A DNA stretch of 64,000 nucleotides from Anisodus tanguticus (taxonomy: Eukaryota; Streptophyta; Magnoliopsida; Solanales; Solanaceae): the NCBI GenBank assembly GCA_034509755.1, contig CM067557.1, positions 37,010,001 to 37,074,000 of the forward strand, given 5' to 3'. The position numbers and the translations under genes are program-made. Under the pieces are notes generated by a model that searched no databases, was not told the origin of the DNA, and saw nothing but the letters and a program-made list of their open reading frames with translations. Positions 11,632-22,827 of the stretch are shown piece after piece (the stretch's first letter is position 1; the number at the start of each line of letters is the position of its first letter).

Positions 11632-13665
11632 TGTCACGACCCAAATCGGAGGGCCATGACGGGCACTCAGACCTTACCTGCCAAGCACCACCTATCATAC
11701 AGTCAACAACTAATCATAATTACTCTCGGCCACAAGGCTCATCACCTTATACCCAGCGGACACATAGAAACTATACACTGGAAGAAGCTCCGAAATCTTA
11801 ACCAGAAAACCCAACTTATATACATACATACCAAGGCCGACAAGCCATACATGACTACTATACACATGACATATGTCTACAAGACTCTAAGAGAGTACAT
11901 GACATCATAAGGTCGGGACAGGGCCTCGCCATACCCATATGTACATGCAAAAATATACCGTATCGAGAGAGACCGACCCTTTAAAACAAGGGGAGTGTTC
12001 CAATATCCACTGAGTCTACAATCTACAAATGCGGGTCATCGCTTCGCCTACGAAAATCTGTAGGAATGAAATACAGCGTCTCCCAACAAAAGGGACGTCA
12101 GTACGACTAATGTACTGAGTATGTCAGGCCTAAAAAATAGTATAACAGAGATTCAAAATAACCTAAAACAGAAACAGTCAACACAAATAGCCGACAGAAA
12201 CAACTGACAACAACAGCCGATAGCAACGACTACGGAAACAACTGACCAGTAGTGAATGCCTCTGAGGGCCCTAATACATATGCCTAAATGTCATGCACAA
12301 TGCAAATGCGGTATACATATAAATATTAGCCTCACAAGGCATCTTTCTTCCATAACATCCTATGTGGGCATCATTTCATATCGGCCTATGTGGGCATCAT
12401 ATCATATCGGCCTATGTGGGCATCTTCCATTTTGTGATAGTCTGTACCAGCTGCAGGTGGTGTTGCGTTTATAACGTCATTCCCTTTTCCCATCCCCTAC
12501 ATATATATAATGCGTACCATATAGTAGTATATATAACACATGTGGATCCAGGGTAATACATGAATATAATGCAAATGCAAGAATGACAATAAACCATTCT
12601 GAACTTATCGGATAACATAATATCCTTGTACCTTCGACTAATCATTGGAAATATTAACATATTTCCCATATACCTCAATAAGGAACATATTTAGATATCT
12701 TTTTTAACATAGGAATCAATAACAGGAACATCATCGACTACTAAGAGCAGAATAATTTATGGAACAATATCACGTTTACGTTTTGTTACATGGAACATGC
12801 CAAAAGAAAGAATTAATTTGCCTTAACATACCTTTTGTCGGATCACTCGTCGACACAACATATACGCCTTATAGCACTTCAATCTTATATTCCAAGAGTT
12901 ACTTCCTCCGCAAAATTTGAACTTATATTGTTGCTTCCAAACTCACGTTACCCCTTTTAGAACTAAATTACATTTATACATATTTTCTTAGGTTGATTAT
13001 AGAATATGCAATTGCTACTGGCCTATGTTTCTCGAAAAAGATTGTTGTGTACACATTTACTTTGCTCCTCTAAAGAAAGAGTAAGGCCCTATTAACTTAA
13101 GGAACTAAGAACGTAAAGTGCCTATCAATTATTTTACCACTTTTATAAAGTTATAAACTGTCGGTTGGGACTATTTTTTTTAAGCTCCAAGTCACGCACA
13201 AATTGATCCAAATCTCTAACCTTTTACAGGTGTTATACATGCACCTTATGCGCTATATTCATCCCTAGACATAGACAACTTAATGTCATCCTATCCTAAT
13301 TTATTAACACGTAATACCACTTCTAATTCCACATGCACTTTAGTGGATTTGTTGTTACTTATCCACACTACACGTAGTCATTCCCACTAATTTTGTCCCA
13401 CACTCAAAATTCATCACTCAGCCGATCGTTGTTGTTAATTTACCGATCATTGTTGTCCTCCACTATAACTTATCAATTAGTCGATCATCAATTAGCTAAT
13501 CATTATTGTCCCGCTTGGTAAGTCCTAAATTGTTTCGGGATCACATCTTTTTATAACTAAGTTGTTGATGTGAATACCTTAATATAACTAAATTTCCTCA
13601 GGCCTCGGGTTTACTTTCATACACCTAGCTTCTCCAACCATCGCCCGAAAGTACGGGGTGTTACA
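11632..13665 (-). mobile_element. Solo Gypsy LTR inserted in the LINE
   Basis: A 2034-bp block that begins TGTCACGACCC and ends GGGGTGTTACA on the plus strand, flanked by the 5-bp duplication ACAGG (11627-11631 and 13666-13670). Read on the minus strand it starts TGTAACACCCCG and ends GGGTCGTGACA, the usual start and end of large Solanaceae Gypsy LTRs. LINE coding text resumes directly afterwards. It has no pol genes, so it is best explained as a solo LTR left by recombination between two LTRs. Confidence 0.88.
12355..12425 (+). repeat. Short tandem repeat inside the solo LTR
   Basis: Three near-identical units of about 28-30 bp sharing CCTATGTGGGCATC and CATATCGG. Such repeats are common inside long Gypsy LTRs. 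Confidence 0.8.
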
Positions 13666-15029
13666 ACAGGCAGGATAGGTCTGAAGTGGTTGACTAAGTT
13701 GTTTAACGTCATTTTTAAGACGACAAGAATGCCCGAAGAATGGAGGTGAAGTATAATGATTCCTTTGTACATTAACAAATGTGATATCCAAAGTTGAAAC
13801 AACTATAGATATATCAAGCTGCTAAGCCACACTATGAAAGTTTGGGAAAAGATCGTGGAGATAAGGGTGAGAAGAGACGTGTCTATTTTCGAGAACCAAT
13901 TTAGATTCATGCCGGGGCGTTCGACCATAGAAGTCATTTATCTTATTAGGAGGTTGGTGGAGCAGTATAGGGAGAGGAAGAGAGACTTACATATGGTTTT
14001 CATCGACCTCGAGAAGGCATACGACAAAGTTTCTAGGGAGGTTCTATGGAGATGTTTGGAGGTTAGAGGTGTACCTGACGTACACCAGGGCGATCAAGGA
14101 TATGTATGATGGAGTCAAAACCAGGGTACGGACAGTGTGAGGAGACTCGGAGCACTTTTCAGTGATGATGGGGCTGCAACAGAGATCAGCTCTTAGCTCA
14201 TTCTTATTTGTCTTGGTGATGGATGGACTGACGCGACAAATCCAATGGGAGGTGCCATGGTGTATGTTATTCACATATGACATAGTCTTGATTGATGAGA
14301 CTCGCATTGGAGTGAATGCTAAGCTGAAGGTTTGGAGATAGACTCTGGAATTTAAATGGGTCAGGCTGAGTATGACCAAGACAAAATACTTAGAGTAAAA
14401 GTTTAGTAATGGGAGCGACCTTGAGACATGCGTGAAGGCGAGGCTTGGTACCCGGTCATTCCAAATAAATGAAGTTTTAAGTACCTCAAGTCTATTATCC
14501 AAGGGGATGAAGAGATTGATGATGAGGTCACACATCGTATTAGGGGCGGGTGGATGGAATGGAGGCTCGCATCTAGAGTCTTATGAGACAAAAATGTGCA
14601 TAAAAACTTAAAGGCAAGTTCTATAGGGCGGTGGTTATACCGACTATGTTGTATGGGTCGGATTATTAACCGGATCAAGACTTTGCACATCCAAAAGATG
14701 AAAGTTGTGGAGATTAGGATGCTAAGATGGATGTGCAACCATACAAGGAGGGATAAATTAGAAATGATGATATCCGGGACAGAGTAGGAGTGGCCTCGGT
14801 GGAGGATAAGATGTGGGAAGCGAGGTTGAGATGGTTTGGGCATGTGCAGAGGAGAGACACAAATGCCCCAGTGCGGAGGTGTGAGATGTTGGCTATGGAC
14901 ATGTTTAGGAAGGGTAGAGGTAGGCCTAAGAAGTATTGGGGAGAGGTAATTAGACGGGATATGGTGCAGGTGCAACTTCCTGAGGACATGACCTTAGATA
15001 GGGTGTTGTGGAGGACACAGATTAGGTAG
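13666..15029 (+). pseudogene. LINE reverse transcriptase and C-terminus
   Basis: Continues the LINE after the LTR. Recognisable are MPEEWR, YRYIKLLSHTMKVWEKI, ENQFRFMPGRST, HMVFIDLEKAYDKV, and the degraded catalytic box FTYDIVLIDE in place of FADD, followed by MLRWMCNHTRRDK, RLRWFGHVQRR and GRGRPKKYWGEVIRRD before the stop at 15027-15029. Several stops and frame changes (for example near 13748, 14110 and 14340). Catalytic aspartate loss makes it inactive. Confidence 0.85.
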
Positions 15030-15380
15030 TAGGTAGTCGAGCGTAGTCCTACTTATGCTTACAAACTGATAGTTGTAGTTTTAGTATCGTAGGCCCACTT
15101 AGCCTACCATACTAATAGGTTCAATATTGTTTTATAGTCCCTTGTAGTTTGATTTCTGCTGTTATGTGTCTTTTAGTGTACTTTGTCTAACTTATTTACA
15201 TGCGCTAGTTACTGCTTACTTTTTTCAGAATGCGCTATCATTGCTTATTCGCTTTTGATACCAACATTTTCATACTGCTTTAAATTTTTTTTGACAAGGT
15301 CTGACCGTTTTTCTTGTTTTGCTTTTGTTGTTGCTTTGCTTTTGTTGTTGCTTTGCTTGTGCTTGTGCTTATGCTCTGTC

Positions 15381-15498
15381 TTGAGCCGATGGTCTCTCCA
15401 AAATAACCGCTCTACCTACCAAGGTAGATGTAGGGTCTGCGTACACTCTACCCTCCCCAGACCCACGTTGTGTGATTTCACTAGGTAAGTTGTTGTTG
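15381..15498 (+). repeat. LINE 3' tail shared with TS-type SINEs
   Basis: Contains GGGTCTGCGTACACTCTACC and CCCTCCCCAGACCC and ends in GTTGTTGTTG. This is the same 3' end known from the tobacco TS SINE, which is thought to borrow the machinery of a partner LINE by sharing its tail. The same tail occurs at 50211-50330 on the minus strand. Confidence 0.8.
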
Positions 15499-15539
15499 TA
15501 CATAGCGGTGAAAATTTGTGATCACTAAAAATTGAAATT

Positions 15540-15650
15540 TTAAAAAGTATATTGGTCAAGTTATTTTTCACTTAAAAATAGATTTAAACTATTCAAAATT
15601 TATGTGAAATTATTTCCTTCATGCACTCTACGTAGTGATAAAAATTTGAA
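15540..15650 (+). repeat. Right copy of the direct repeat flanking the LINE
   Basis: Imperfect copy of 9131-9230, including a TTATTTTTCACTTAAAAATAG-like core and a diverged CTACGTAGTGATAAAAA where the left unit has CTACATAGCGGTAAAG. Confidence 0.5.
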
Positions 15651-16053
15651 ATCAGCTAGATGATAAGAATTTGGCAAGAAATATAGAGACATTAATGTTT
15701 ACCTTGAACACACGTTTCTTGATGTTGATAATTGAAAAGGTACTATTGAGTTTGTTTGTTTTCTTTCTTGGAAATTCAGCATTCAAAGTCTGTTGAAATA
15801 ATTTCATCAAATAAGATGCAACAAAGATTTTGTTAGTAACATATATGCTATTGCATTTGCCAAGAACCCAATATTTCATGAAATGAGAAATTACATTGAT
15901 ACAAAATACAGTTTTATTAGAGATTGCTTATCCAAGAATTGGAGCTTGAGTAAGTGAAACTACAAGAACAAATTGTTAACATTATCACCAAATTGTTGAT
16001 GACTAATATTTTTTAGAAGCTATGAATGTATCTTGGTGTGATAACTCAAATTT

Positions 16054-16081
16054 GGGGGGGGGGGGGGGGGGGGGGGGGGGG
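16054..16081 (+). repeat. Uninterrupted 28-base G tract
   Basis: Twenty-eight consecutive guanines in an AT-rich stretch with no gene. Either a real homopolymer able to form G-quadruplexes or an assembly or consensus artefact; homopolymer length is the least reliable part of any assembly. Confidence 0.85.
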
Positions 16082-16840
16082 TAAGACATTAAATTTTTCT
16101 CATGCATTTTAGTATCTATTTAGTTCATGATCTAGAATATTAAATGTATTGGTTCAGAGGATGTACTGTTTTTGTTAATTTGGTTTTGTTCAAGTACTTA
16201 GGAAAAAATTAAGGTCTATAATTATGTATCCTAGTCATTTTGTTCAAGCTAATTTGCAAAGAAGAATCATCTTTTCCTCCCCTTGTTGCCTACTGAGTTT
16301 GAGTGTTTAAGTTTAATTTTGCTCTCTCCAAAATTATTTAAACAAACCTTTGGGCCGATTGTAGCTAGCAATCCAAATCAATTCATCTTGTCAATTGTAA
16401 TTTGGTTACTAGATCAGATAATCAGTTTCTGAACCAATAACCACGCACATATACTTGCTCTAATCTAAGTAATCAATTAGTAAATTTAATAACTTGTTTA
16501 AGTATTAAATTGGTTCACTTAATTAAAACCAAACTTGGCCCATATGGCGCAACATTCTATCATTTCACTGCTATAAAGTTTCCCTTTTCAAGGAACAGAA
16601 GAATTGTCTAGATAATGAACACCTTGTATGACAACACAATACTTTAGAATTATGCTCGAAATTAAAGTATGTTCCTCAGCAATTGATTGACATCTTAGAA
16701 GTTATAAATGACATTATCCTTTTTACAAGAAACTTGTAGCATGGGCGCATAAATGGTACTTCCTAGCCTACGATTTGGAGAAAAAAAAAGAATTAATATT
16801 TCATTTTAGCATAGTGAAATATTTCATTCATTTCATTTTT
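16082..16840. other. Intergenic, AT-rich
   Basis: No supported coding frame or element recognised on either strand. Confidence 0.4.
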
Positions 16841-16987
16841 TTTATATTCAGCTAGCAATTGATATCACCTACAAGGTCTTATCCCAGAAGAGAGCAAAGT
16901 GCTTCCACCAGGATTCGAACCCACGTTGCAGGCCTCCAGCTGAATTTTAAGTTCACCTCCTTTGCTATCCAACTATGCCTGGGGGAC
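16841..16987 (-). mobile_element. tRNA-derived SINE with 18-bp target duplication
   Basis: On the minus strand the element starts CCCCCAGGCATAGTTGGATA, with an A-box-like TAGTTGGATAGC and a B box GGTTCGAATCC, the internal RNA polymerase III promoter of a tRNA. It ends near AATTGCTAGCTG. The direct repeat TTCATTCATTTCATTTTT lies on both sides (16823-16840 and 16988-17005). About 147 bp long. Family not named. Confidence 0.85.
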
Positions 16988-17005
16988 TTCATTCATTTCA
17001 TTTTT

Positions 17006-17625
17006 CATATGATAGTATATGACTAAACACGGACTTTTAAATGTTATCAGAACTTGTAATTTTAAGCAAATCATAATATTTATACGACTATAAAAGTACA
17101 TTATTAGGGACTAAATGAATTTTTTAAAAGTTAAACAAGTTTTTAACTATAAAAATGTAGTACTATTCTATTTTGATAAATTAATAAAGATATGATATAT
17201 AAAATGAAAGAGATAAAATATACTACTACCTATTATGGCAAAGATTAAAAAAACTGATATGCTTAGCAAGGTAACATGCTAATAATAAAGTAACAACGGA
17301 TCCATTTAGAAAACAAGAGGCAGCTTTTTGTGGCAGAAATTGCGAACATATGGCCCTCTCTTCAAGACAAATAGAAGAGAGGTGATCGAAAAATATGTGT
17401 CTCACACAATTGATGATACTAATTGTTTAAGATACCTTTTCATATTACAAAAATATGGCAAAATTTATGGATCCAAAAAGTATAAGAATTAAGTTCACTT
17501 TTTCATGAGATAAAAAAGTATATCAGTTAGATACGTAACAAAAAAATTCCGTGTACTAACTTGCATGAACGCCATAGAGGAATATAAAAGACATTTATAA
17601 CCATATTCTTACAAAACAAGATCCA
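17006..17625. other. Intergenic, AT-rich
   Basis: No gene or element recognised. Confidence 0.4.
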
Positions 17626-17630
17626 AGGAA

Positions 17631-17800
17631 GGGGAGCTTTGGAGTAACTGGTAAAGTTGTTGTCATGTGATCAGGAGGTCATGGGTTCAAGTCGTGAAAA
17701 CAGTTTCTTGTAGAAATGCAAGGTAAGGTTGCGTAGTGGTTCTGGTCCTTCTCCAGACTCCGCACATAGCGGAAGCTTAGTGCACCGGGCTGCCCTTTAA
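17631..17800 (+). mobile_element. Full-length SolS-type SINE
   Basis: Starts GGGGAGCTTTGGAGTAACTG with an A-box-like TGGAGTAACTGG (about 17640-17651) and a B box GGTTCAAGTCG (about 17684-17694). The body contains CATAGCGGAAGCTTAGTGCA and ends GGGCTGCCCTTT, which matches the Solanaceae SINE consensus I know. No clear target duplication was found, which suggests an old copy. The fragment at 5230-5297 is the same family. Confidence 0.85.
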
Positions 17801-18133
17801 AATCCTATATCCAGCTTATTATGAATGGCATTACAAATTATAGAATGACGGATGCCACACCAAGTAATATACACCCTATATTCAGATAATAGTCCAATAA
17901 GATTTAAATTATAATACGACATATAATATACAAGTTTTACAAAAAAAATTCTACGTAATCAGCAAACACTGATATGTGATAGCCAATGGCGCGCGCAAAA
18001 TTATTAGTAAGCGGAGTCTAGTGACAGAGGCGAACTAAGAATTTAAGGCAACGGAGACATTAAAGAAATTTGAGTTGGCTGCTTAACCAGTGCCCCCTAA
18101 AGGCTATTAGTGTTTAGGGTGTCAAGTTAATGA

Positions 18134-19005
18134 TGAAGGGGGCTATGGAACAATAAAAACAAAATGAATAAACTCGAATGCCAATTATATTTCCGAATGT
18201 CGGCAATTATGTCGTCCGATACCAGTAACAACACTTTAGCAAAATTAAAAACTTGAAGAGTAAATGCAGAGGAAAATTAAAGAACACAATGGTTTTAAAT
18301 TTTCATAAGTTATATAATATATAACTTATGATGGTCAATGACCAAATGTATTGTATATATATAATATACAAATATACAAATTCCTTTCTTTACAGATTTA
18401 CAAGATAAAACGGAAATGAATTAAAAGTTGAAGTCGCAGATAACTTCTGCTTGAAAAGTCTAACTAATTAGACATAGACAACATCTTATTACAATCGCTC
18501 CATACAAAACTAATCTAGAATCTAAACAACAATTATAATGTTGGACAAAATGTTGTCAACATACTCAGGAAACAATGGTAATCCATATTTCTTAGATGAA
18601 ATCCCAAGAGCTCTCTTGGTATTTTTACTTTCTGATTATGGATATCGATTAACTGTAGTAGCCTCTCTATTTATAGTAGAGAATCTTCCTTAAAAAGCTC
18701 ATCGATTGGTTGTGGAAGTTGAGGGAAAGGTGGAAAGCTGGTAGGATTGGTGGAGACGATCAAGGAGCAAAAACCTCTAACAACTTTGACTTGTTCCTCA
18801 TGAAAAGCAACAGTCTTGACTTGTTCTTCACACGTGTTTACCAACTCCTTTTTACATTGCCAAGTCATATTTACTATATAGTTATCATTACGTGAAGTAA
18901 GGCAAAATCGGTTCTGAAATGTTGGTCCGAATGTTGTGCAACATTTGTCCCAACATTCTTATATAATTCTAATCAATACTTTAGGAGATATGTTAGGTCA
19001 ATTGT
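18134..19005 (-). repeat. Solo Sirevirus LTR, main part (copy A)
   Basis: Starts on the plus strand at TGAAGGGGGCTATGG and carries the reverse-strand TATA box (TATTTATA at 18668-18675). It is interrupted at ATTGT (19001-19005) by the Copia element and resumes at 23520, ending ATTAACA at 23549. The outer 5-bp duplication AATGA is intact (18129-18133 and 23550-23554), so this is a solo LTR of about 897 bp. Same family as the LTRs starting at 42666, 46633 and 55262. Confidence 0.88.
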
Positions 19006-19258
19006 TGTTAAAGCAGTGAGGGGATTAAATTCCTTAAGGACACACAAAGTGAATTCTGTGGTCTCGGATATTTTCTTACTTCGTATTATTTTTCCGGTTT
19101 ACGTTTTTTTCCGGTTTTTTGTCTTTCCGTTTGGTTTCGTTTTTCCCGATTTTTTGAACACAGGCACAACAACAAGCTTAAGGAATTTAATCATTATTTC
19201 GTGTTCATTTGTTCTTGTTTAACAATTACAGAACGTTGTCGGAAAAAAAAAAAAAAGT

Positions 19259-20118
19259 GTATGTTGTTTGGAGACTAAAATCTTCGGATTTTCTACTCCG
19301 GTTGAGATTAAAGTTTTCATAACTTTCTACTCCGTTGGGTACTTGATTTGAAGATATAAAAACTTCATCAAGTATACAACATACAATTTACTGGGAAAAA
19401 AAAAAAAGGTGTATGTTTGTTGTTTCGATGTAACGAACTTGTATGTTGTTTGGAGACTAAAATCTTCGGATTTTCTACTCCGGTTGAGATTAAAGTTTCC
19501 ATAACTTTCTACTCCGTTGGGTACTTGATTTGAAGATATAAAAACTTCATCAAGTATACAACATACAATTTACTGGAAAAAAAAAAGGTGTATGTTTGTT
19601 GTTTCGATGTAACGAACTTGTATGTTGTTTGGAGACTAAAATCTTCGGATTTTCTACTCCGGTTGAGATTAAAGTTTCCATAACTTTCTACTCCGTTGGG
19701 TACTTGATTTGAAGATATAAAAACTTCATCAAGTATACAACATACAATTTACTGGGGAAAAAAAAAAGGTGTTTGTTGTTTCGGTGTAACGAACTAATAT
19801 GTTGTTTGGAGACTAAAATCTTCGGATTTTCTACTCCGGTTGAGATTAAAGTTTCCATAACTTTCTACTCCTTTGGGTACTTGATTTGAAGATATAAAAA
19901 CTTCATCAAGTATACAACATACAATTTACAAGAAAAAAAAAAAAAAAAAAAAAAAGGTGTTTGTTGTTTCGGTGTAATGAACTTATATGTTGTTTGGAGA
20001 CTAAAATCTTCTGATTTTCTACTCCGGTTGAGGTTAAAGTTTTCATAACTTTCTACTCATTTGGGTACTTGATTTGAAGATATAAAAACTTCATCAAGTA
20101 TACAACATACAATTTACT
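19259..20118 (+). repeat. Five-unit tandem array, about 180-bp period
   Basis: Unit starts at TATGTTGTTTGGAGAC are near 19260, 19442, 19621, 19798 and 19986, giving periods of 182, 179, 177 and 188 bp. Each unit contains TTCTACTCCGGTTGAG, CTTCATCAAGTATACAACAT and, between units, an A-tract of 10 to 23 bases. The A-tract length accounts for most of the period variation. Units differ at few positions, so the array expanded recently relative to the decayed pol beside it. Confidence 0.92.
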
Positions 20119-20203
20119 TGCATTTCGTTTCAAGTATTTTAAATCGTTTGTGTAACCTTGATTCGGTTTGAAGAAATAAAATCTTCACCGTTGCGTATTA
20201 TAA

Positions 20204-21060
20204 TTGTTGCTGTCAAAACTGATCCAGTTCGATAATTTATGGCATTCACGTTTAGGACATGTCAATTATAGAACCTTGCGAAAAATGATTAGTTTGGAAG
20301 TATTGCCTAAGTTTGAATGCAATCAATCAAAATGTCAAATACGTGTTGAGTCTAAGTATGTTAAACATCCTTATAAGTCGGTTGAAAGGAATTCAAGTCC
20401 TTTAGACTTAATCCATACGATATTTGTGACATGAAGTCAATCCCATCTCGCGGTGGAAAGAAGTATTTCATAACTTTTACCGACGATAGTACGCGGTATT
20501 GCTACGTTTATTTACTTAATAGTAAAGATGAAGCAATTGAAGCATTCAGTAATACAAAACCGAAGTTGAGACTCAACTTAACAAAAAGATTAAAATGATA
20601 AGGAGTGATAGGGGCGGTGAATATGAATCTCCTTTTGAACAAATATGTTTGGAATATGGCATTATTCATCAAACAACGCCCTTACTCGCCACAATCAAAC
20701 GGAATTGCGGAAAGGAAAAATAGAACCCGAAAGAAATGATGAATGCCACTCGTTAATAAGTTCGGTTTACCCCGGAACTTGTGGGGGAAGCCATTCTAAC
20801 ACTAGCCGAATACTCAATCGAGTGCCCCATAGCAAAACAAAATCTATTCCATACGAAAAGTGGAAAGGAAGGAAGCCCAATTTGGGATACTTCAAAGTGT
20901 GGGGGTGTTTGGCCAAGGTGCAAATTCCTAAACCCAAAAGGGTAAAAATAGGACCTAAAACCATTGATTGTGTTTTCATAGGATATGCCACAAATAGTAA
21001 GGCATATCGATTTACGTTCACAAATCGAAAATCCCGACATTCGGAGTAAATACGGTAATT
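20204..21060 (+). pseudogene. Copia integrase remnant
   Basis: Begins in the gag-pre-integrase zinc finger with LWHSRLGHVN and a CNQSKC pair, then ITFTDDSTRY (catalytic Asp region), SPQSNGIAERKNRT (C-terminal part of the core) and KVWGCLAKVQIP with VFIGYATNSKAYRF near 20960-21010. Stops and frameshifts near 20432, 20595 and 20700. Confidence 0.85.
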
Positions 21061-21245
21061 GAATCGAGATAATGCGACTTCTTTGAAACCATATATCCGT
21101 ATAAAAAGGAATGTGAGTCGTCTAGCAAAGAATCTAAACGACCTCGGGAAGAAACAAAGGAAAATATTCCCGATGAGGAAAAACCGAGACGCAAAGCAAA
21201 CGTCAAAGGACGTCTACTTCATTTGGACCAGAATTTCTAACATTT

Positions 21246-22155
21246 TTGTTGGAGAATGAGCCTCGAACCTTCAACGAAGCTATGTCTTCATCGGAAGCTC
21301 AATTTTGGAAAGAGGCAATCAATAGTGAGATAGAATCCATCTTAAACAACCATACTTGGGAATTGGTTGACCTTCCTCCAGGGAATAAACCTTTAGGTTC
21401 CAAATGGATTTTCAAGCAGAAAATGAAAGCTGATGGTACTATTGATAAATATAAGGCAAGACTAGTTGTTAAAGGGTTTAGACAACGAGAAGGTCTTGAT
21501 TACTTTGATACATACTCGCCGGTAACGAGGATTACATCTATTCGGGTGTTAGTAGCGTTAGCCGCCGTGTACGGTCTTGAAATCCATCAAATGGATGTGA
21601 AAACAGCCTTCTTAAATGGAGAGTTAGAGGAAGAAATTTACATGGAACAACCTGAGGGGTTTGTAGTTCCAGGGAAAGAGAAGAAGGTGTGTCGACTTGT
21701 TAAGTCTCTTTACGGACTAAAACAAGCACCCAAACAAGGTGGCATGCAAAATTTGACCATACAATGTCACAAATGGATTCAAGATAAATGAGTGTGATAA
21801 ATGTGTCTACATTAAGAACACTCCAAACCACGTAGTCATTGTTTGTTTGTACGTGGATGATATGTTGATAATGAGTAACGACATTGCTAACATAAATGCT
21901 ACTAAGCGCATGCTTTCTAGTAAGTTTGATATGAAAGACTTAGGAGTTGCCGATTTAATTCTGGGAATTAAAATCCATAAGACTCCTCAAGGTCTAGCAT
22001 TGTCTCAATCTCATTATATTGAAACGGTACTTGAAAATTTCAAGTATTTGGACTTTAAAGTTGCAAAGACGCCAATTGATATGAACCTTGCTCTTGCAAA
22101 GAATAAAGGTGAAAGTCATTCTCAATTGGATTATGCCGAGTGTTGGGAAGTTTGA
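21246..22155 (+). pseudogene. Copia reverse transcriptase remnant
   Basis: Reads WELVDLPPGNKPLGSKWIFK, then YKARLVVKGFRQ, GLDYFDTYSPV, HQMDVKTAFLNGELEEEIYM and SLYGLKQAPKQ. It then breaks frame and resumes at the catalytic CLYVDDMLIM (about 21848) and KFDMKDLGVADLILGIKI. The two frames and the stop at 21789 show that it is a pseudogene. Confidence 0.9.
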
Positions 22156-22243
22156 TGTATATCATGAACTGTACGCGACACACTGATATTGCATGTGCTA
22201 TAAGTAAACTAAGTCGCTACACTAGTAATCCCGACCAAAAACA

Positions 22244-22827
22244 TTGGTGGCGATGAAACGAGTTTTGGGGTATTTAAAACATACTCAAAACTTTGCTTTG
22301 CATTATAACGGGTATCCTGCAGTTATTGAAGGATACGGTGATGCAAATTGGATCACCGGTTCAATCGAAACTAAATCCACAAGTGGATATGTTTTTACCA
22401 TAGGTGGAGGAGTAGTGTCTTGGAAGTCATCCAAACAGGACATGTATCGCCCGCACTACAATGGAATGCGAGTTCATAGCTTTAGACAAAGCCGGTGAAG
22501 AAGGTTTAATGGCTCCGGAATTTCTTAGAAGATATTCCATTTTGGCCCAAACCGTTGGCTCCTATATGCATACATTGCGATAGCCAAGCGGCAATAGGAA
22601 GAGCCGGGAGCCTTATGTACAATGGAAAGTCTCGTCACATACGACGAAGACATAATACCGTTAGACAACTACTCTCTAGTGGAATTATCACAATTGACTA
22701 TGTTAAGTCAAGAGATAATGTGTCGGATCCACTAACTAAAGGCCTAACTAGAGAGGTAGTTGAAAGATCATCAAGGGGAATGGGACTATGGCCGAGGACA
22801 AGTCATCGTGACGGTAACTCTACCTAG
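22244..22827 (+). pseudogene. Copia RNase H remnant
   Basis: Reads GYLKHTQNFALHY, YGDANWITGSIETKSTSGYV, GGGVVSWKSSKQ, IHCDSQAAIGRAGSLMYNGK and SRHIRRRHNTVRQL through DNVSDPLTKGL. Frame breaks near 22500. The related degraded segment at about 34540-34920 shows that the element at 31203-36773 belongs to the same Copia branch. Confidence 0.9.

Larger units (their letters stand above)
9231..15498 (+). mobile_element. RTE-clade LINE, full length but dead, split by a solo LTR
   Basis: A non-LTR retrotransposon bounded by an 11-bp target duplication TACATAGCGGT (9220-9230 and 15499-15509). Without the inserted LTR and its duplication it is about 4.2 kb, reasonable for plant RTE elements. Order: CCACC-rich 5' leader with tandem repeats, apurinic/apyrimidinic-type endonuclease, linker, reverse transcriptase, C-terminal region ending near 15029, then a 3' tail terminating in (TTG)n. 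Stops and frameshifts occur throughout, and the RT FADD box is changed to FTYD near 14270, so it cannot be autonomous. Presence of the 5' end is inferred from the target duplication. Confidence 0.88.

Noticed and set aside
14044..14975. Long minus-strand frames (163 and 190 codons)
   Set aside because: They lie opposite LINE reverse transcriptase and have no recognisable domain.
15183..15488. 101-codon frame at the end of the LINE
   Set aside because: Lies in the 3' untranslated region and SINE-like tail; low-complexity leucine/cysteine run from a TTGCTTTTGTTG repeat.
16841..17005. tRNA gene on the minus strand
   Set aside because: A and B boxes are present but there is no cloverleaf; the long target duplication shows a SINE.
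17631..17800. tRNA gene on the plus strand
   Set aside because: Only the tRNA-derived head of a SINE; body and end match a SINE family.
19259..20118. Possible CRISPR-like or direct-repeat immune array
   Set aside because: Units of about 180 bp are contiguous tandem copies without unique spacers, in a plant retroelement.
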